From Rheinheimera hassiensis (GTDB lineage: Bacteria > Pseudomonadota > Gammaproteobacteria > Enterobacterales > Alteromonadaceae), in assembly GCF_022436675.1 (NCBI RefSeq), contig NZ_JAKUJZ010000004.1:248001-312000 (forward strand): DNA of 64,000 nucleotides, in the 5' to 3' direction. Made by a program: the position numbers and the translations under genes. The notes beneath the pieces are model-generated. The model worked only from the letters and a program-made list of their open reading frames with translations. It was not told the origin of the DNA and searched no databases. Positions within the stretch are counted from its first letter, which is position 1, and each line of letters begins with the position of its first letter. This document shows positions 34,582-44,827 of this stretch, in pieces.

Positions 34582-37500
34582 GTACGGTAATCAACCTGGA
34601 TGCGTTAACCTTTCCACTGCATGGCAGCCGCTTAATTGAAGCCAGCGCCGGTACCGGCAAAACCTATACGCTGGCTGCGCTGTATTTACGCTTAGTGCTG
34701 GGCCATGGCGCTAGCGTAGCAGACGGCAGCGCCAATACACAGCAGGCCACCAGCGGTTTTAACCGGCCGCTGTTACCGCCGGAAATTCTGGTGGTTACCT
34801 TTACCCGCGCCGCCACAGCCGAGCTGCGTGACAGGATCCGCAGCCGTCTGGTCGAGGCGGCTACAGCGTTTCGTCAGGGCAGTGCTGAAGATCAGTTTCT
34901 CGCCGGCTTACTGGCAGAGTATCAGCCACAGCAGTTTGCCGCCTGTGCGTCGCGTTTAAGCAGCGCAGCCGAATGGATGGACGAAGCGGCTATTTTTACT
35001 ATTCACGGCTGGTGTCAGCGCATGCTGGCAGAGCATGCCTTTGATTCCGGCATGAGTTTTGGCGAAGCACTTAGCGATGACAATCAGCAACTGTTGCATA
35101 CGCTGGCCTGTGATTATTGGCGCCGTTTTTTATATCCGTTAACCGACGCCGCCATATTGCACGAACTGGGTAATGTGGCCAAAACACCGCAAGCTTTACT
35201 GGATGATGTAAGGCCCTGGCTCCAGGCCGATGCCATAAACCTGTGCTTTAATGCGGCCGGTGCACCGCTGCCGCAACCATTAAGCCCGCAGCAGGCGGCA
35301 ATGCCGTTGCTGCAGTGGCAGGAACAGCTGGACAGCCATTGTAAACAATTGCAGCAGGCGCTAAGCCCAGACGCTTTGCAGTTACTGGATGACGCCTACG
35401 CCAACGGCTGGTTAAACGGCAACAAATACCGCGCAGCCAGCTGGCCGGCGGAACGGCAGTGGTGGCAGGCTATGCTGGCTGAGCCGGCGCTGGTAAATAA
35501 CCGTGAAGCCGATTTTGCCAAAATGGTACAAAAATTCAGCGCTGCCAGGCTGGCCGACGCACAAAAAAAAGGCCAGCCGCTGCTTAGCCACCCGCTATTT
35601 GACTTATTTGAACACACCACAGCCTTGCTGGATAACAAACCGGCACTGGCGTTAATTGTGCGCCATCATGCTGCGCTGTGGTTGGCGGCTGAGTTTGCCC
35701 GGCACAAAAAGCAGCAGGCCGAGCTGGATTTTAACGACTTACTGCTGCAACTGTACCAGGCGTTACAGGGCGACGGTGCCGAAGTACTCGCTGCCCGTAT
35801 CCGCGCCCAGTATCCGTTTGCCATGGTAGATGAGTTTCAGGATACCGATCCGCTGCAGTTTGCTATTTTCCGCGCCATTTACCCCGACGTTAACAGCAGC
35901 GCCAACGCCCTGATTATGGTGGGCGACCCCAAGCAAGCGATTTACAGCTTTCGCGGCGCTGACTTACACACTTATTTAAATGCCCGCAGTTTAACAGCCG
36001 GGCGCCATTACAGTCTGGGCACCAACTTTCGCTCTACCGGCGCGCTGGTAGACAGTGTTAATCAGCTGTTTGCCCGTGCAGAGCAGCAGCACGGTGCTTT
36101 TGGTTTCGGCACCGCTGATACTACAGCACTGCCGTTTTTACCGGTTAAAGCCAAAGGTAAAGCTGAGCAGCTACAGTGCGACGGCAAAGCCGTAGCAGCA
36201 CTGAATTACTGGCTAAGTGATATGGAGCCTGCCGGGCTGAAAAAAGGCGGCTACCAAAGCTTAATGGCAAAAGCCTGCGCCGATGAAGTGGCCGGGCTAT
36301 TGCTGCAGGCTCAGCTTGGCAATGCTGGTTTTGCTGCCAGCGGCGAAACGCTTAAGCCGGTGCAACCGGCTGATATTGCTATTTTGGTGCGCGACAGAAA
36401 CGAAGCAGCGTTAGTTCGGCGTGAGCTTAGCGCACGCAATGTGCGCTCGGTGTATTTATCGGATAACGAATCTATTTTCCAAAGCCAGGAAGCCATAGCC
36501 GTGCTTGGCTGGCTGCGGGCTTGCCAGCAACCGGAAGATGAAAGCCTGCTGCGCGCTGCACTGGCCTTGCCGCTGGCCAATAACAGCGATGCACAGCTGC
36601 ACTACTGGCTGAATGACGAGCTGGCCTGGGAGCAACTTACCGAGCAGGTACGCGAGTTTCGCCACATTTGGCGCTTTAAAGGCGTGCTGGCGATGTTAAG
36701 CGCCTGGTTACATTATTTTGCGTTACCGGCAAAATGGCTGGCGCTGGAGCAGGGCGAACGGCGTTTAACCAATGTGCTGCATTTGGCAGAGCTTTTACAA
36801 AGTGAAAGCCAGCAGCGGGATGGCGAAAGCGGTTTGCTGCGCTGGCTGGCTGAACAGCTGGATAACCCGAAAAGCGCCGATGAGCAGCAGTTAAGGCTGG
36901 AGAGCGATCAGCAACTGGTGCAGGTGGTGACGATCCATAAAAGTAAGGGCCTGCAATATAACCTGGTATTTTTGCCTTTTATCTGTGGCTTTAAAAATGT
37001 GAAAAAGGGCCAGCCGCAGCGCTATTTTGATGGCAGCCAAATGGTGCTGGATTTAACCCCGGACGATACCGCGCTGGCACAGGCCGAACACGAACGCTTA
37101 CTCGAAGATATCCGCCTGCTGTATGTGGCATTAACGCGGCCGGTATATGCTTGCTGGCTCGGCTTAGCGCTATTTAGTGAAGGCGCAGCGAAAAAAAGCA
37201 AACTGTCGCAAAGTGCCATAGGGTATTTGCTTGGCGTGCCGGAGGAGCCCGCCCTTAGCGATTTGCAAGCCGCTTTGGCAACACTGCCGTGGCAGCAACA
37301 GCCGTTGCCGCCGTTTTGTAAGTTTACGCCGGATGCGCAACTAACCCAGCTAACACAGACACTTAAACTTAGCGCACCGTTAAAGCGCGAACATTGGTGG
37401 ATAGCCAGCTACTCGGCGCTGCGCACCGGTAATAAACCGGCACCTGAGACGAATACTGCGGCGAGTACAGCCGCACTGGCCGCTGATACCGCGCTGGATG

Positions 37501-38291
37501 CGCTGCTGCAGGAAGAAGCAACCGAGCCGGTAGCGCACAGCGAGCAGCAGTTATCGATACACGATTTTCCGCGCGGCGCAGTGCCCGGCACCTTTTTACA
37601 CCAATTGCTTGAAGATGCGCAGCAGCAGGGCTTTGCTCAGTGCGACAGCGTTTTTATCAGCCAGTTGCTTGAGCAAAGTTTAACGCAACACCATTGGTTG
37701 CAGTGGCAAAACGTGTTGCAAAGCTGGCTTACACAAATGCTGCACGCGCCGTTACAGCAGGTTGGGCTTAACCTGACACAGCTGCACAAGGTGCGTGCCG
37801 AGTTGGAGTTCTGGCTGCAAAGCTGTGCGGTTAATGTGCTTAAACTGGACACGCTGATCACAGTCGCCGTGTTGCCGGGTATGCCGCGCCCGCCGCTGTT
37901 GCCCGACACACTGAACGGCATGCTTAAAGGTTTTATCGACTTAACTTTACAAGGCGCAGATGGCCGCTACTGGGTGCTGGATTATAAATCAAACTGGTTA
38001 GGCCCGGCAGACGCCGACTACAGCCCGCAAACCATGCAGCATACCGTGCTGGATAAACGCTACGATGTGCAGGCGGCTCTGTATATGCTGGCGTTGCACC
38101 GGCTGTTAAAACTGCGCCAGCCCGGCTACCTAAAAGCGCCAGAGCAATATATTGGCGGCGCGCTGTACTGGTTTATCCGTGCGCCAGAGCCAGGCCAGCT
38201 GCTACTCAATGCTGATATTAAGCTGCTGCTGCAATTAGATGGCTTATTTGCCGGTGAGCCAGTAATTTTGGAGGCTGACAATGCAGTTTGA
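34578..38291 (+). CDS. recB: RecBCD exonuclease V subunit beta (RecB)
   Basis: 1237 residues: an N-terminal UvrD-type helicase with Walker A A-S-A-G-T-G-K-T near residue 22, V-D-E-F-Q-D-T-D (motif II), Q-V-V-T-I-H-K-S-K-G-L (motif V) and L-Y-V-A-L-T-R; and a C-terminal RecB nuclease with G-F-I-D-L and L-D-Y-K-S-N-W-L-G near residue 1133 giving the catalytic Asp and Lys. It is a 3'-5' helicase and the only nuclease of the complex. It is coupled to recC (4-base overlap) and recD (11-base overlap). Confidence 0.96.
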   Translation: MSTVINLDALTFPLHGSRLIEASAGTGKTYTLAALYLRLVLGHGASVADGSANTQQATSGFNRPLLPPEILVVTFTRAATAELRDRIRSRLVEAATAFRQGSAEDQFLAGLLAEYQPQQFAACASRLSSAAEWMDEAAIFTIHGWCQRMLAEHAFDSGMSFGEALSDDNQQLLHTLACDYWRRFLYPLTDAAILHELGNVAKTPQALLDDVRPWLQADAINLCFNAAGAPLPQPLSPQQAAMPLLQWQEQLDSHCKQLQQALSPDALQLLDDAYANGWLNGNKYRAASWPAERQWWQAMLAEPALVNNREADFAKMVQKFSAARLADAQKKGQPLLSHPLFDLFEHTTALLDNKPALALIVRHHAALWLAAEFARHKKQQAELDFNDLLLQLYQALQGDGAEVLAARIRAQYPFAMVDEFQDTDPLQFAIFRAIYPDVNSSANALIMVGDPKQAIYSFRGADLHTYLNARSLTAGRHYSLGTNFRSTGALVDSVNQLFARAEQQHGAFGFGTADTTALPFLPVKAKGKAEQLQCDGKAVAALNYWLSDMEPAGLKKGGYQSLMAKACADEVAGLLLQAQLGNAGFAASGETLKPVQPADIAILVRDRNEAALVRRELSARNVRSVYLSDNESIFQSQEAIAVLGWLRACQQPEDESLLRAALALPLANNSDAQLHYWLNDELAWEQLTEQVREFRHIWRFKGVLAMLSAWLHYFALPAKWLALEQGERRLTNVLHLAELLQSESQQRDGESGLLRWLAEQLDNPKSADEQQLRLESDQQLVQVVTIHKSKGLQYNLVFLPFICGFKNVKKGQPQRYFDGSQMVLDLTPDDTALAQAEHERLLEDIRLLYVALTRPVYACWLGLALFSEGAAKKSKLSQSAIGYLLGVPEEPALSDLQAALATLPWQQQPLPPFCKFTPDAQLTQLTQTLKLSAPLKREHWWIASYSALRTGNKPAPETNTAASTAALAADTALDALLQEEATEPVAHSEQQLSIHDFPRGAVPGTFLHQLLEDAQQQGFAQCDSVFISQLLEQSLTQHHWLQWQNVLQSWLTQMLHAPLQQVGLNLTQLHKVRAELEFWLQSCAVNVLKLDTLITVAVLPGMPRPPLLPDTLNGMLKGFIDLTLQGADGRYWVLDYKSNWLGPADADYSPQTMQHTVLDKRYDVQAALYMLALHRLLKLRQPGYLKAPEQYIGGALYWFIRAPEPGQLLLNADIKLLLQLDGLFAGEPVILEADNAV

Positions 38292-40194
38292 TTTATTCAC
38301 CGCACCAGGCAGCACAAACAATGCCCTGACTGAACCGGGCCAGATGCAGGCGCTGTTGCAGCGCTGGACAGAGCGACGCTGGCTACGCGCCTTAGATGCA
38401 CAGTTACCGCAAACCCTGCATCAGCTTGCCGCCGAGCCCAACCCACTGGTTTGGCTGCTTACCGCCTTGTTATGTCATCAGTATGGCCGCGGCCACAGCT
38501 GTATTTTGCTGCAGGATTTACTGAACGATCCGGACGGCTTACTCAGTTTGCCGCCGCAAAACCAGTTTTTACAACGCTTCAGCGATAGACCCTCGGCCAT
38601 TTTGCAGGGTTTAACATTGCAGGATTATCGCACCGCGCTGGCACAAAGCTGCTGGCTGCAAGGTGAGAGCGGCGCGCCCTTGGTATTGGCCGACGAGCGC
38701 CTGTATTTGCACCGGCTGTATCAGGCCGAGCAGCAGGTAAAGCAGCAGATCAACCGCCAGGTCAGCACAGTGCTACCGCTGCCCGTTAATATTGCTGAGC
38801 AGCTTGAGGCGCTATTCCCGCCAACCGCAAAAACTGAACCTGACTGGCAAAAACTGGCCTGCGCTATGGCGCTGCAGCGGCGCTTTGCCATTATTACCGG
38901 CGGCCCGGGCACCGGTAAAACCACTACGGTGGTAAAACTGCTTGCGCTGCTGCAAAGCACTACTGCCAGCCTGACGATCAAATTGGCGGCACCAACCGGT
39001 AAGGCCGCTGTACGCTTAACCGAATCCATCAGTGGCGCGCGGGCTAAACTTTCTACGCAGCTATTGCCGGAGCTGCTGGAGCGTATTCCTACCGAAGTCA
39101 CCACCTTGCACCGCTTGCTGGGCGCGGTGCCAAACCGGCGCAGCTTTAAGCACAACAGCGATAACCCGCTGCAACTGGATGTGCTGGTGGTTGATGAAGC
39201 CTCAATGGTTGATTTAGAAATGATGGCAGCGCTTTTGGCTGCTCTGCCTGAGCGGGCACAATTGGTGCTGCTGGGTGATAAAGATCAGCTGTCGTCGGTG
39301 GAGGCCGGCTCAGTATTAGGCGATTTATGCCGTGGCGCGGATCTTGGTGGTTACAGCCGCGATACGCTGGCGCTGCTTACGCCTTTTAGTGCGTTACCGC
39401 TGGCAAAATGGCATGGCGACGGCACTGTGCTTAACCAGGCCACCGTTATGCTGCGCCACAGCCATCGTTTCGATGCCAGCTCTGGCATTGGCCAGTTGGC
39501 TGCAGCGGTCAATGGGGGAGATACCTGTGCGCCGGCATTATTTGCCCGGTTTAACGACATTACGCTGTTAGAAGGTAATTCGCCGCAGGCATTAAAAGCC
39601 ACAGTAGTGGCAGGTTACCGCCAGTATCTGCAACTGATGCAACAGCCGGCAACGGAGCGCGAGCAATGGGCCGGCGCGGTGCTTGGCTGTTACAGCCGCT
39701 TTCAGTTGCTGTGCGCGCTGCGCAGCGGTGATTGGGGTGTGGAGGGTTTAAACCAGCAAATCAGCCAGTGGCTGAGCAGCGCTGGCTTAATTGATGCGCG
39801 CCAGCACTGGTACGCCGGGCGGCCGGTAATGATGCAGCGCAATAATTACAGCTTAGGTTTAATGAACGGCGATATCGGTATTACGCTGTTCGACCCGCAA
39901 AGCGGCCAGTTACGGGTGGTATTTCAGCTTGCTGACGGCAGCTTAAAGTGGGTGCTGCCCAGCCGTTTAACTGAGGTAGAAACCGCCTTTGCCATCACGG
40001 TGCATAAATCGCAGGGCTCTGAGTTTACTCATTGCTGTTTAGTGCTGCCAGCGGATAACAGCCCGCTGCTAAGTCGCGAGTTGCTTTACACCGGCATTAC
40101 GCGGGCTAAGCAGCAGTTTACATTGTTATGCACCAACCCGGCGTTATTACAGCAAGCCATAGCCAGGCGTGTAGCACGCAGCAGTGGCCTTTAA
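38281..40194 (+). CDS. recD: RecBCD exonuclease V subunit alpha (RecD)
   Basis: 637 residues; SF1B 5'-3' helicase. Walker A G-G-P-G-T-G-K-T-T-T lies near residue 209, motif II V-V-D-E-A-S-M-V-D near 305, motif V T-V-H-K-S-Q-G-S-E near 576, and Y-T-G-I-T-R-A near the C-terminus. It starts inside the last codons of recB, completing the recC-recB-recD operon. All three subunits look intact, so the host should have normal RecBCD repair and phage-DNA degradation. Confidence 0.96.
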   Translation: MQFDLFTAPGSTNNALTEPGQMQALLQRWTERRWLRALDAQLPQTLHQLAAEPNPLVWLLTALLCHQYGRGHSCILLQDLLNDPDGLLSLPPQNQFLQRFSDRPSAILQGLTLQDYRTALAQSCWLQGESGAPLVLADERLYLHRLYQAEQQVKQQINRQVSTVLPLPVNIAEQLEALFPPTAKTEPDWQKLACAMALQRRFAIITGGPGTGKTTTVVKLLALLQSTTASLTIKLAAPTGKAAVRLTESISGARAKLSTQLLPELLERIPTEVTTLHRLLGAVPNRRSFKHNSDNPLQLDVLVVDEASMVDLEMMAALLAALPERAQLVLLGDKDQLSSVEAGSVLGDLCRGADLGGYSRDTLALLTPFSALPLAKWHGDGTVLNQATVMLRHSHRFDASSGIGQLAAAVNGGDTCAPALFARFNDITLLEGNSPQALKATVVAGYRQYLQLMQQPATEREQWAGAVLGCYSRFQLLCALRSGDWGVEGLNQQISQWLSSAGLIDARQHWYAGRPVMMQRNNYSLGLMNGDIGITLFDPQSGQLRVVFQLADGSLKWVLPSRLTEVETAFAITVHKSQGSEFTHCCLVLPADNSPLLSRELLYTGITRAKQQFTLLCTNPALLQQAIARRVARSSGL

Positions 40195-40326
40195 CTCTAT
40201 GGTTGCGAAGTGGCGTCTAACTGCACTGACGCTGCTTTTTCGCGCCCGTACCCGGAGTTGGTTTAATTTGCGGTTCACTTGAGTATGCTAACATGCAGTT
40301 ACAGTCTCAGCTTAGCGGAGGAACGT

Positions 40327-41790
40327 ATGCAGCAGATCATGCAACAGCTCAATAAAAGCCTGATTAAACAGGGCTCCTACATCAACGGCAACTGGTTACA
40401 GCACACTGAAACCTTTGATGTGGTGAACCCGGCCAACCAGCAATTACTTACTACAGTTGCCATCGCCGGAGCCAACGAAGCGCAGCAAGCGGTAGTGGCG
40501 GCAGACAAAGCCTTTGCCGGCTGGGCTGCTAAACCGGCGGCAGAGCGCGCACAGTTGCTGCAAAGCTGGTATCAGTTGGTAATGCAGCATCAGGACGACC
40601 TGGCCCGGCTACTTACGCTGGAGCAAGGCAAGCCGTTTAGCGAGGCTAAAGGCGAAATTGCTTACGGCGCCTCATATTTGCAATGGTTTGCCGAAGAAGC
40701 TAAACGCTTATACGGCGATACCATACCGGCACCATCGGCTGACAAACGCATTATTGTGCAGCGTCAGCCGGTCGGGGTTGTAGCAGCAATTACGCCCTGG
40801 AATTTCCCCAATGCCATGCTGGCGCGTAAAGCTGCCGCAGCACTGGGGGCTGGCTGTACTTTTGTGGTGAAACCCGCGCAGCAAACGCCTTTATCGGCGC
40901 TGGCGCTGGCTGAATTAGCCCACCAGGCCGGTATTCCGGCCGGTGTATTTAATGTGGTAGTGGGCACCGATGCTAAAGCGATTGGTGAGGTATTTACCGG
41001 GCACGCCAAGGTCGCCAAGTTCAGCTTTACCGGCTCTACAGCTGTGGGTAAGCAGTTGGCAAAGCAATGCGCCGACAGCGTAAAGCGTGTAACAATGGAG
41101 CTGGGCGGTAATGCGCCCTTTATCGTATTTGACGACGCCGACTTAGACGCCGCCGTACAGGGCCTGATGGCGGCCAAGTTTCGTAATGCCGGCCAGACTT
41201 GTGTCTGTGCCAACCGCATTTTAGTGCAGCGTAACGTTTATCAGGCCTTTGCCGACAAGTTAGCCATAGCCGTTACTCAGCTTCACGTTGCTGATGGCCT
41301 GGCTGCAGATAGCCAAATTGGTCCGTTAATTGATGGCAAAGCCGTAGAGAAAGTAGAAAAACTGCTGCAAAGCGCGCTGGATGACGGCGCCAAAGTGCTG
41401 CTGGGCGGTAAAACACACAGCGCAGGTAAACAGTTTTTTCAGCCCACTTTGCTGAGCGATGTCAGCGCGGATATGGCCATCAGCCACGAGGAAATTTTCG
41501 GCCCGGTGGCGCCGCTAATGGCGTTTGACACCGAAGCCGAAGCAATAGAGTTGGCCAACAGCACCGAATATGGTTTGGCAGCGTATTTTTACAGCCGCGA
41601 TATCGGCCGGGTGTTTCGTGTGGCGCAAGCTTTGCAATTTGGTATGGTGGGTATTAACGAAGGCATAGTGTCTAACGCTGCTGCGCCTTTTGGCGGTATT
41701 AAGCAATCCGGCTACGGCCGCGAAGGCTCTAAATACGGTTTGGACGATTACACCGATATAAAATACCTGTGTTTGGGTGGGCTTAATTAG
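40327..41790 (+). CDS. gabD: Succinate-semialdehyde dehydrogenase (NAD(P)+)
   Basis: 487 residues when started at ATG 40327, which has a GGAGG site. Aldehyde dehydrogenase motifs are clear: [23 protein letters not shown] with the catalytic Glu, and N-A-G-Q-T-C-V-C with the nucleophile Cys near residue 287. Sequence such as [15 protein letters not shown] and the [10 protein letters not shown] region is GabD-like. It oxidises succinate semialdehyde to succinate in GABA degradation. No gabT gene is adjacent, so a related semialdehyde substrate is possible. Confidence 0.9.
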   Translation: MQQIMQQLNKSLIKQGSYINGNWLQHTETFDVVNPANQQLLTTVAIAGANEAQQAVVAADKAFAGWAAKPAAERAQLLQSWYQLVMQHQDDLARLLTLEQGKPFSEAKGEIAYGASYLQWFAEEAKRLYGDTIPAPSADKRIIVQRQPVGVVAAITPWNFPNAMLARKAAAALGAGCTFVVKPAQQTPLSALALAELAHQAGIPAGVFNVVVGTDAKAIGEVFTGHAKVAKFSFTGSTAVGKQLAKQCADSVKRVTMELGGNAPFIVFDDADLDAAVQGLMAAKFRNAGQTCVCANRILVQRNVYQAFADKLAIAVTQLHVADGLAADSQIGPLIDGKAVEKVEKLLQSALDDGAKVLLGGKTHSAGKQFFQPTLLSDVSADMAISHEEIFGPVAPLMAFDTEAEAIELANSTEYGLAAYFYSRDIGRVFRVAQALQFGMVGINEGIVSNAAAPFGGIKQSGYGREGSKYGLDDYTDIKYLCLGGLN

Positions 41791-41802
41791 ATATTACCTC
41801 AG

Positions 41803-41827
41803 CCAACCAGCGCAGTATGCTGGTTGG
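41803..41827. terminator. Stem-loop between gabD and yicC
   Basis: CCAACCAGC and GCTGGTTGG form a perfect 9-base stem with a 7-base loop between two convergent genes. There is no T-run, so termination strength is uncertain. Confidence 0.55.
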
Positions 41828-41840
41828 TGAGAAACCTGTG

Positions 41841-42701
41841 TTATTCAATATTCTGGATCTGCTCGCGCATCTGCTCAATTAACACTTTAAGCTCCACCGC
41901 GGCATTAGTGATCTCGGTGCTGATGGCTTTGGATGACAGCGTATTCGCTTCGCGGTTAAATTCCTGCATCATAAAATCTAACCGTCGGCCGCAGGCGCCG
42001 CCTTTTTTCAGCGTGTGGCGGGTTTCTTTGATGTGGGCATCGAGGCGGTCGAGCTCTTCGGCGACGTCAGATTTTGAGGCTAAAAACGCCATTTCCTGCT
42101 CTAAACGGCCTTGTTCAATATCGGCTTTAATCTCGTTTAAGCGGTTTACAATACGATCGCGCTGCCACTGCATCGCTTGCGGCAAATGCGTGCGCACAAA
42201 AGCTACCTGCTCGCCAATGGCGGTTAAACGCTGTTGGATCATGTCTTCTATCGCCACCCCTTCACGGCCGCGGCCGGCCAGAAAGTCTTCCAGTGCAGTA
42301 TCAAAACCGGCCAGCAGTTCGCCTTGCAGCGCGTCTAAATCTTCCGTTGGGGTTTCCATTACGCCCGGCCAGCGCAGAATGTCGGCAATGTTTAATTGCG
42401 CCTGTGGGGCTTTTTGCAGCAGTTGCTGAGCTTTTTGCAGCAATTGTTCGGCGAATACTTCGTTTAACGTGAGTTCGCCAGCGGCCTGGTTTGCATGGTA
42501 GCGCAGGTTAACTTCTATTTTGCCGCGTTGCAGGCTGTTACGTAATTTGTCGCGCAGCAGGCTTTCTAAGCCGCGAAACTGCTCTGGCAGGCGAAAGTAG
42601 GACTCCAGGTAACGCTGGTTTACCGAGCGGATCTCCCAGTGGGCGGTGCCCCAGCTGGCTTTGGTTTCGTGACGGGCGAAGGCGGTCATGCTGTGGATCA
42701 T
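41841..42701 (-). CDS. yicC: YicC family endoribonuclease-like protein
   Basis: About 286 residues beginning M-I-H-S-M-T-A-F-A-R and ending with the conserved G-R-R-L-D-F-M-M-Q-E-F-N-R-E-A-N-T-L-S-S-K domain of YicC. E. coli YicC is linked to RNA turnover and is an RNase. ATG 42701 is chosen because homologues begin there; the frame upstream to 42788 is not conserved. It is divergent from rph, the arrangement also found in E. coli. Confidence 0.92.
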   Translation of the reverse strand: MIHSMTAFARHETKASWGTAHWEIRSVNQRYLESYFRLPEQFRGLESLLRDKLRNSLQRGKIEVNLRYHANQAAGELTLNEVFAEQLLQKAQQLLQKAPQAQLNIADILRWPGVMETPTEDLDALQGELLAGFDTALEDFLAGRGREGVAIEDMIQQRLTAIGEQVAFVRTHLPQAMQWQRDRIVNRLNEIKADIEQGRLEQEMAFLASKSDVAEELDRLDAHIKETRHTLKKGGACGRRLDFMMQEFNREANTLSSKAISTEITNAAVELKVLIEQMREQIQNIE

Positions 42702-42826
42702 AATGAATTCTCTGGCGACAAATAAACACCGAGTATACCGCAGGTTCGGCGAATTTGGCGAATAGATAGCCCTTGCCGGCTTTAACACTTATAATGGCGG
42801 CCATTGTTAATTTCAGGAGTGCAGCT

Positions 42827-43540
42827 ATGCGTCCAAGTGGCAGAACCGCCAGTCAGATCCGTCCCCTTACTTTTACCCGTCAATTTACCGCTCATGCTGA
42901 AGGCTCAGTATTGGTTGAATTTGGTAATACCAAGGTAATTTGTACCGCCAGCGTAATTGAAGGTGTGCCACGCTTTATGAAGGGCCAGGGCAAGGGCTGG
43001 ATCACCGCTGAATACGGCATGCTGCCACGCGCCACCCATACCCGTAATGACCGCGAAGCGGCACGTGGTAAGCAAGGTGGCCGCACCATGGAAATTCAGC
43101 GCCTTATTGGCCGCGCACTGCGTACCGCAGTAGATTTAAAGCTGCTGGGTGAAAACACTATTACTATCGACTGTGATGTCATTCAGGCCGATGGCGGCAC
43201 CCGTACTGCGTCTATTACCGGTGCTTGTGTGGCCCTGGTAGATGCACTGAACCATATGCGTGCTAAAGGTATTATTAAAACCAACCCGTTGAATTTTATG
43301 GTAGCTGCGGTATCAGTTGGTATTTATAAAGGCACTGCGGTGGCCGATTTAGATTACGCCGAAGATTCAAACGCTGAAACCGATATGAATATCGTGATGA
43401 CCGAAACCGGCAAAGTGATTGAAATTCAGGGCACGGCTGAAGAAGCGCCGTTTAGCTTTGAAGAAATGCAGCAAATGATGGATTTAGGCAAACACGCTAT
43501 CCGTGAAATTATCGACGAGCAAAAGCGCGTGCTGGCTTAA
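42827..43540 (+). CDS. rph: Ribonuclease PH
   Basis: 237 residues beginning M-R-P-S-G-R-T; contains [16 protein letters not shown] and [12 protein letters not shown], the RNA and phosphate binding motifs, and [15 protein letters not shown]. RNase PH trims tRNA 3' ends phosphorolytically. An AGGAG site precedes ATG 42827. Unlike the frameshifted rph of E. coli K-12, this copy is full length. pyrE follows after 50 bases. Confidence 0.97.
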   Translation: MRPSGRTASQIRPLTFTRQFTAHAEGSVLVEFGNTKVICTASVIEGVPRFMKGQGKGWITAEYGMLPRATHTRNDREAARGKQGGRTMEIQRLIGRALRTAVDLKLLGENTITIDCDVIQADGGTRTASITGACVALVDALNHMRAKGIIKTNPLNFMVAAVSVGIYKGTAVADLDYAEDSNAETDMNIVMTETGKVIEIQGTAEEAPFSFEEMQQMMDLGKHAIREIIDEQKRVLA

Positions 43541-43590
43541 GACTGTTTTAAGGTGCTGAGGTAATAATCTTTGAAGGTAAAGATCAGGCT

Positions 43591-44238
43591 ATGAAACAAT
43601 TTCAAATTGATTTTATTGAATTTGCGCTGTCGCGTCAGGTACTGAAGTTTGGCAGTTTCACGCTGAAATCCGGTCGTACCAGCCCGTACTTTTTTAATGC
43701 CGGGCTGTTTAATACCGGTGGTGATTTAGCCAAACTAGGCCGCTTTTATGCTGCTGCTTTGCAGGATAGCGGCCTGCAGTTTGATGTGTTGTTTGGCCCG
43801 GCGTATAAGGGCATCCCTATTGCCACCACTACAGCTGTAGCATTGGCCGACCATTATAACCGTGATGTGCCGTACTGTTTTAATCGTAAAGAAGCGAAAA
43901 CCCACGGCGAGGGCGGTAACTTAGTCGGCTCGCCGCTTAAGGGGCGCATTATGCTGGTGGACGATGTTATCACTGCCGGTACCGCGATCCGTGAGTCGAT
44001 GACGCTGATACAGGCGCAGGGCGCTGAACTTACCGGTGTGTTGATTGCACTGGACCGGCAAGAGCGCGGCCAGGGTGAGTTGTCGGCGATCCAGGAAGTG
44101 GAGCGTGATTTTAATACTAAAGTCATCTCAATTATTAGCCTGCCGGATTTAATCAGCTATTTGGCCGATAAGCCGGAAATGGCACAGCATCTGGATGCGG
44201 TAAAAGCTTACCGCGCACAGTATGGTGTTAATGCCTAA
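43591..44238 (+). CDS. pyrE: Orotate phosphoribosyltransferase
   Basis: 215 residues with the PRPP-binding motif [12 protein letters not shown] near residue 120 and the conserved [18 protein letters not shown] start. It makes orotidine 5'-phosphate in pyrimidine synthesis. It follows rph as in enteric bacteria. The gap before it has only a small A-T-rich stem (ATCTTT/AAAGAT), not an obvious attenuator. Confidence 0.97.
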   Translation: MKQFQIDFIEFALSRQVLKFGSFTLKSGRTSPYFFNAGLFNTGGDLAKLGRFYAAALQDSGLQFDVLFGPAYKGIPIATTTAVALADHYNRDVPYCFNRKEAKTHGEGGNLVGSPLKGRIMLVDDVITAGTAIRESMTLIQAQGAELTGVLIALDRQERGQGELSAIQEVERDFNTKVISIISLPDLISYLADKPEMAQHLDAVKAYRAQYGVNA

Positions 44239-44257
44239 AGTACCACGAAGGCTTGTG

Positions 44258-44370
44258 AGTCAAGTGTCAGGTGTGCTTTCGGAACAGCGGCATGGATGCC
44301 GCGCAGGCTGAGAGGGCACAGGGATGTGATCCTTGAAGCCGGTGCAGAAAGCATTTCCTGACACTTGGCT
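44258..44370 (+). repeat. Structured dispersed repeat, family 2 (copy upstream of dgkA)
   Basis: A long outer stem joins 44258-44271 with 44357-44370 (14 pairs, one G-T), continued after a small internal loop by TGCTTTC (44274-44280) with GAAAGCA (44347-44353). Inside are GCGGCATGGATGCCGC, a hairpin with CATGGATG at the tip, and ACAGGGATGT. Most of the inside is shared with 44828-44928, but the outer stem bases differ and still pair. It lies in the pyrE-dgkA gap, same sense. Confidence 0.78.
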
Positions 44371-44435
44371 GTACTTTGGAGTTGATGCTTCAGATGGCAG
44401 GCTCAGTATACATAGCGCGCTTTAAGGACAAACAG

Positions 44436-44807
44436 ATGTTAAAGCCAAACGGCGTTGGTTTAGGTCGAATTATCAGGGCTGCAAAATGTTCGATGCAGGG
44501 CTTTGCTGCCAGCTGGAAGTTTGAATCTGCCTTTCGTCAGGAAACCATCTTAGCTGCTATTTCGATTCCTCTGGCCGCCTGGCTGGCCACGTCAGTCAGC
44601 CAGTTTGCCTTGTTGGTGAGTGTTTGGTGTTTAGTGCTGGTGGTGGAGTTACTGAATTCTGCGATTGAATCACTGACTGATCGCGTAAGTTTAGAGCGGC
44701 ATGAACTGTCGGGCCGTGCTAAAGATATGGGCTCAGCGGCGGTGTTTGTCAGCTTAGTAATAGTGGCGCTGGTATGGGGCGCAGCGCTGTACGAGCGCTT
44801 TGTTTGA
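44436..44807 (+). CDS. dgkA: Diacylglycerol kinase DgkA
   Basis: 123 residues with three membrane helices. The conserved E-L-L-N-S-A-I-E-S-L-T-D-R-V and H-E-L-S-G-R-A-K-D-M-G-S-A-A-V-F motifs match E. coli DgkA, including the catalytic Glu. It recycles diacylglycerol to phosphatidate in the inner membrane. ATG 44436 (M-L-K-P-N) has an AAGGA site; the frame upstream to 44376 overlaps the end of the repeat region. Copies of one structured repeat lie on both sides of the gene. Confidence 0.95.
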   Translation: MLKPNGVGLGRIIRAAKCSMQGFAASWKFESAFRQETILAAISIPLAAWLATSVSQFALLVSVWCLVLVVELLNSAIESLTDRVSLERHELSGRAKDMGSAAVFVSLVIVALVWGAALYERFV

Positions 44808-44827
44808 ACCGGAGTTGAATTAGGAAT

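Noticed and set aside
41824..42429. 201-codon plus-strand open frame opposite yicC
   Set aside because: It lies wholly within the conserved yicC coding sequence, is Ser/Arg/Cys rich, and has no family resemblance; it is a shadow frame.
44258..44370. Resemblance of the dgkA-flanking repeat to a TPP riboswitch (CTGAGA, then CCTTGAAGCCGG)
   Set aside because: The conserved aptamer parts are not in the right order or spacing compared with the genuine element at 63160-63246. A second copy sits after dgkA in a 3' region, which does not suit a riboswitch.
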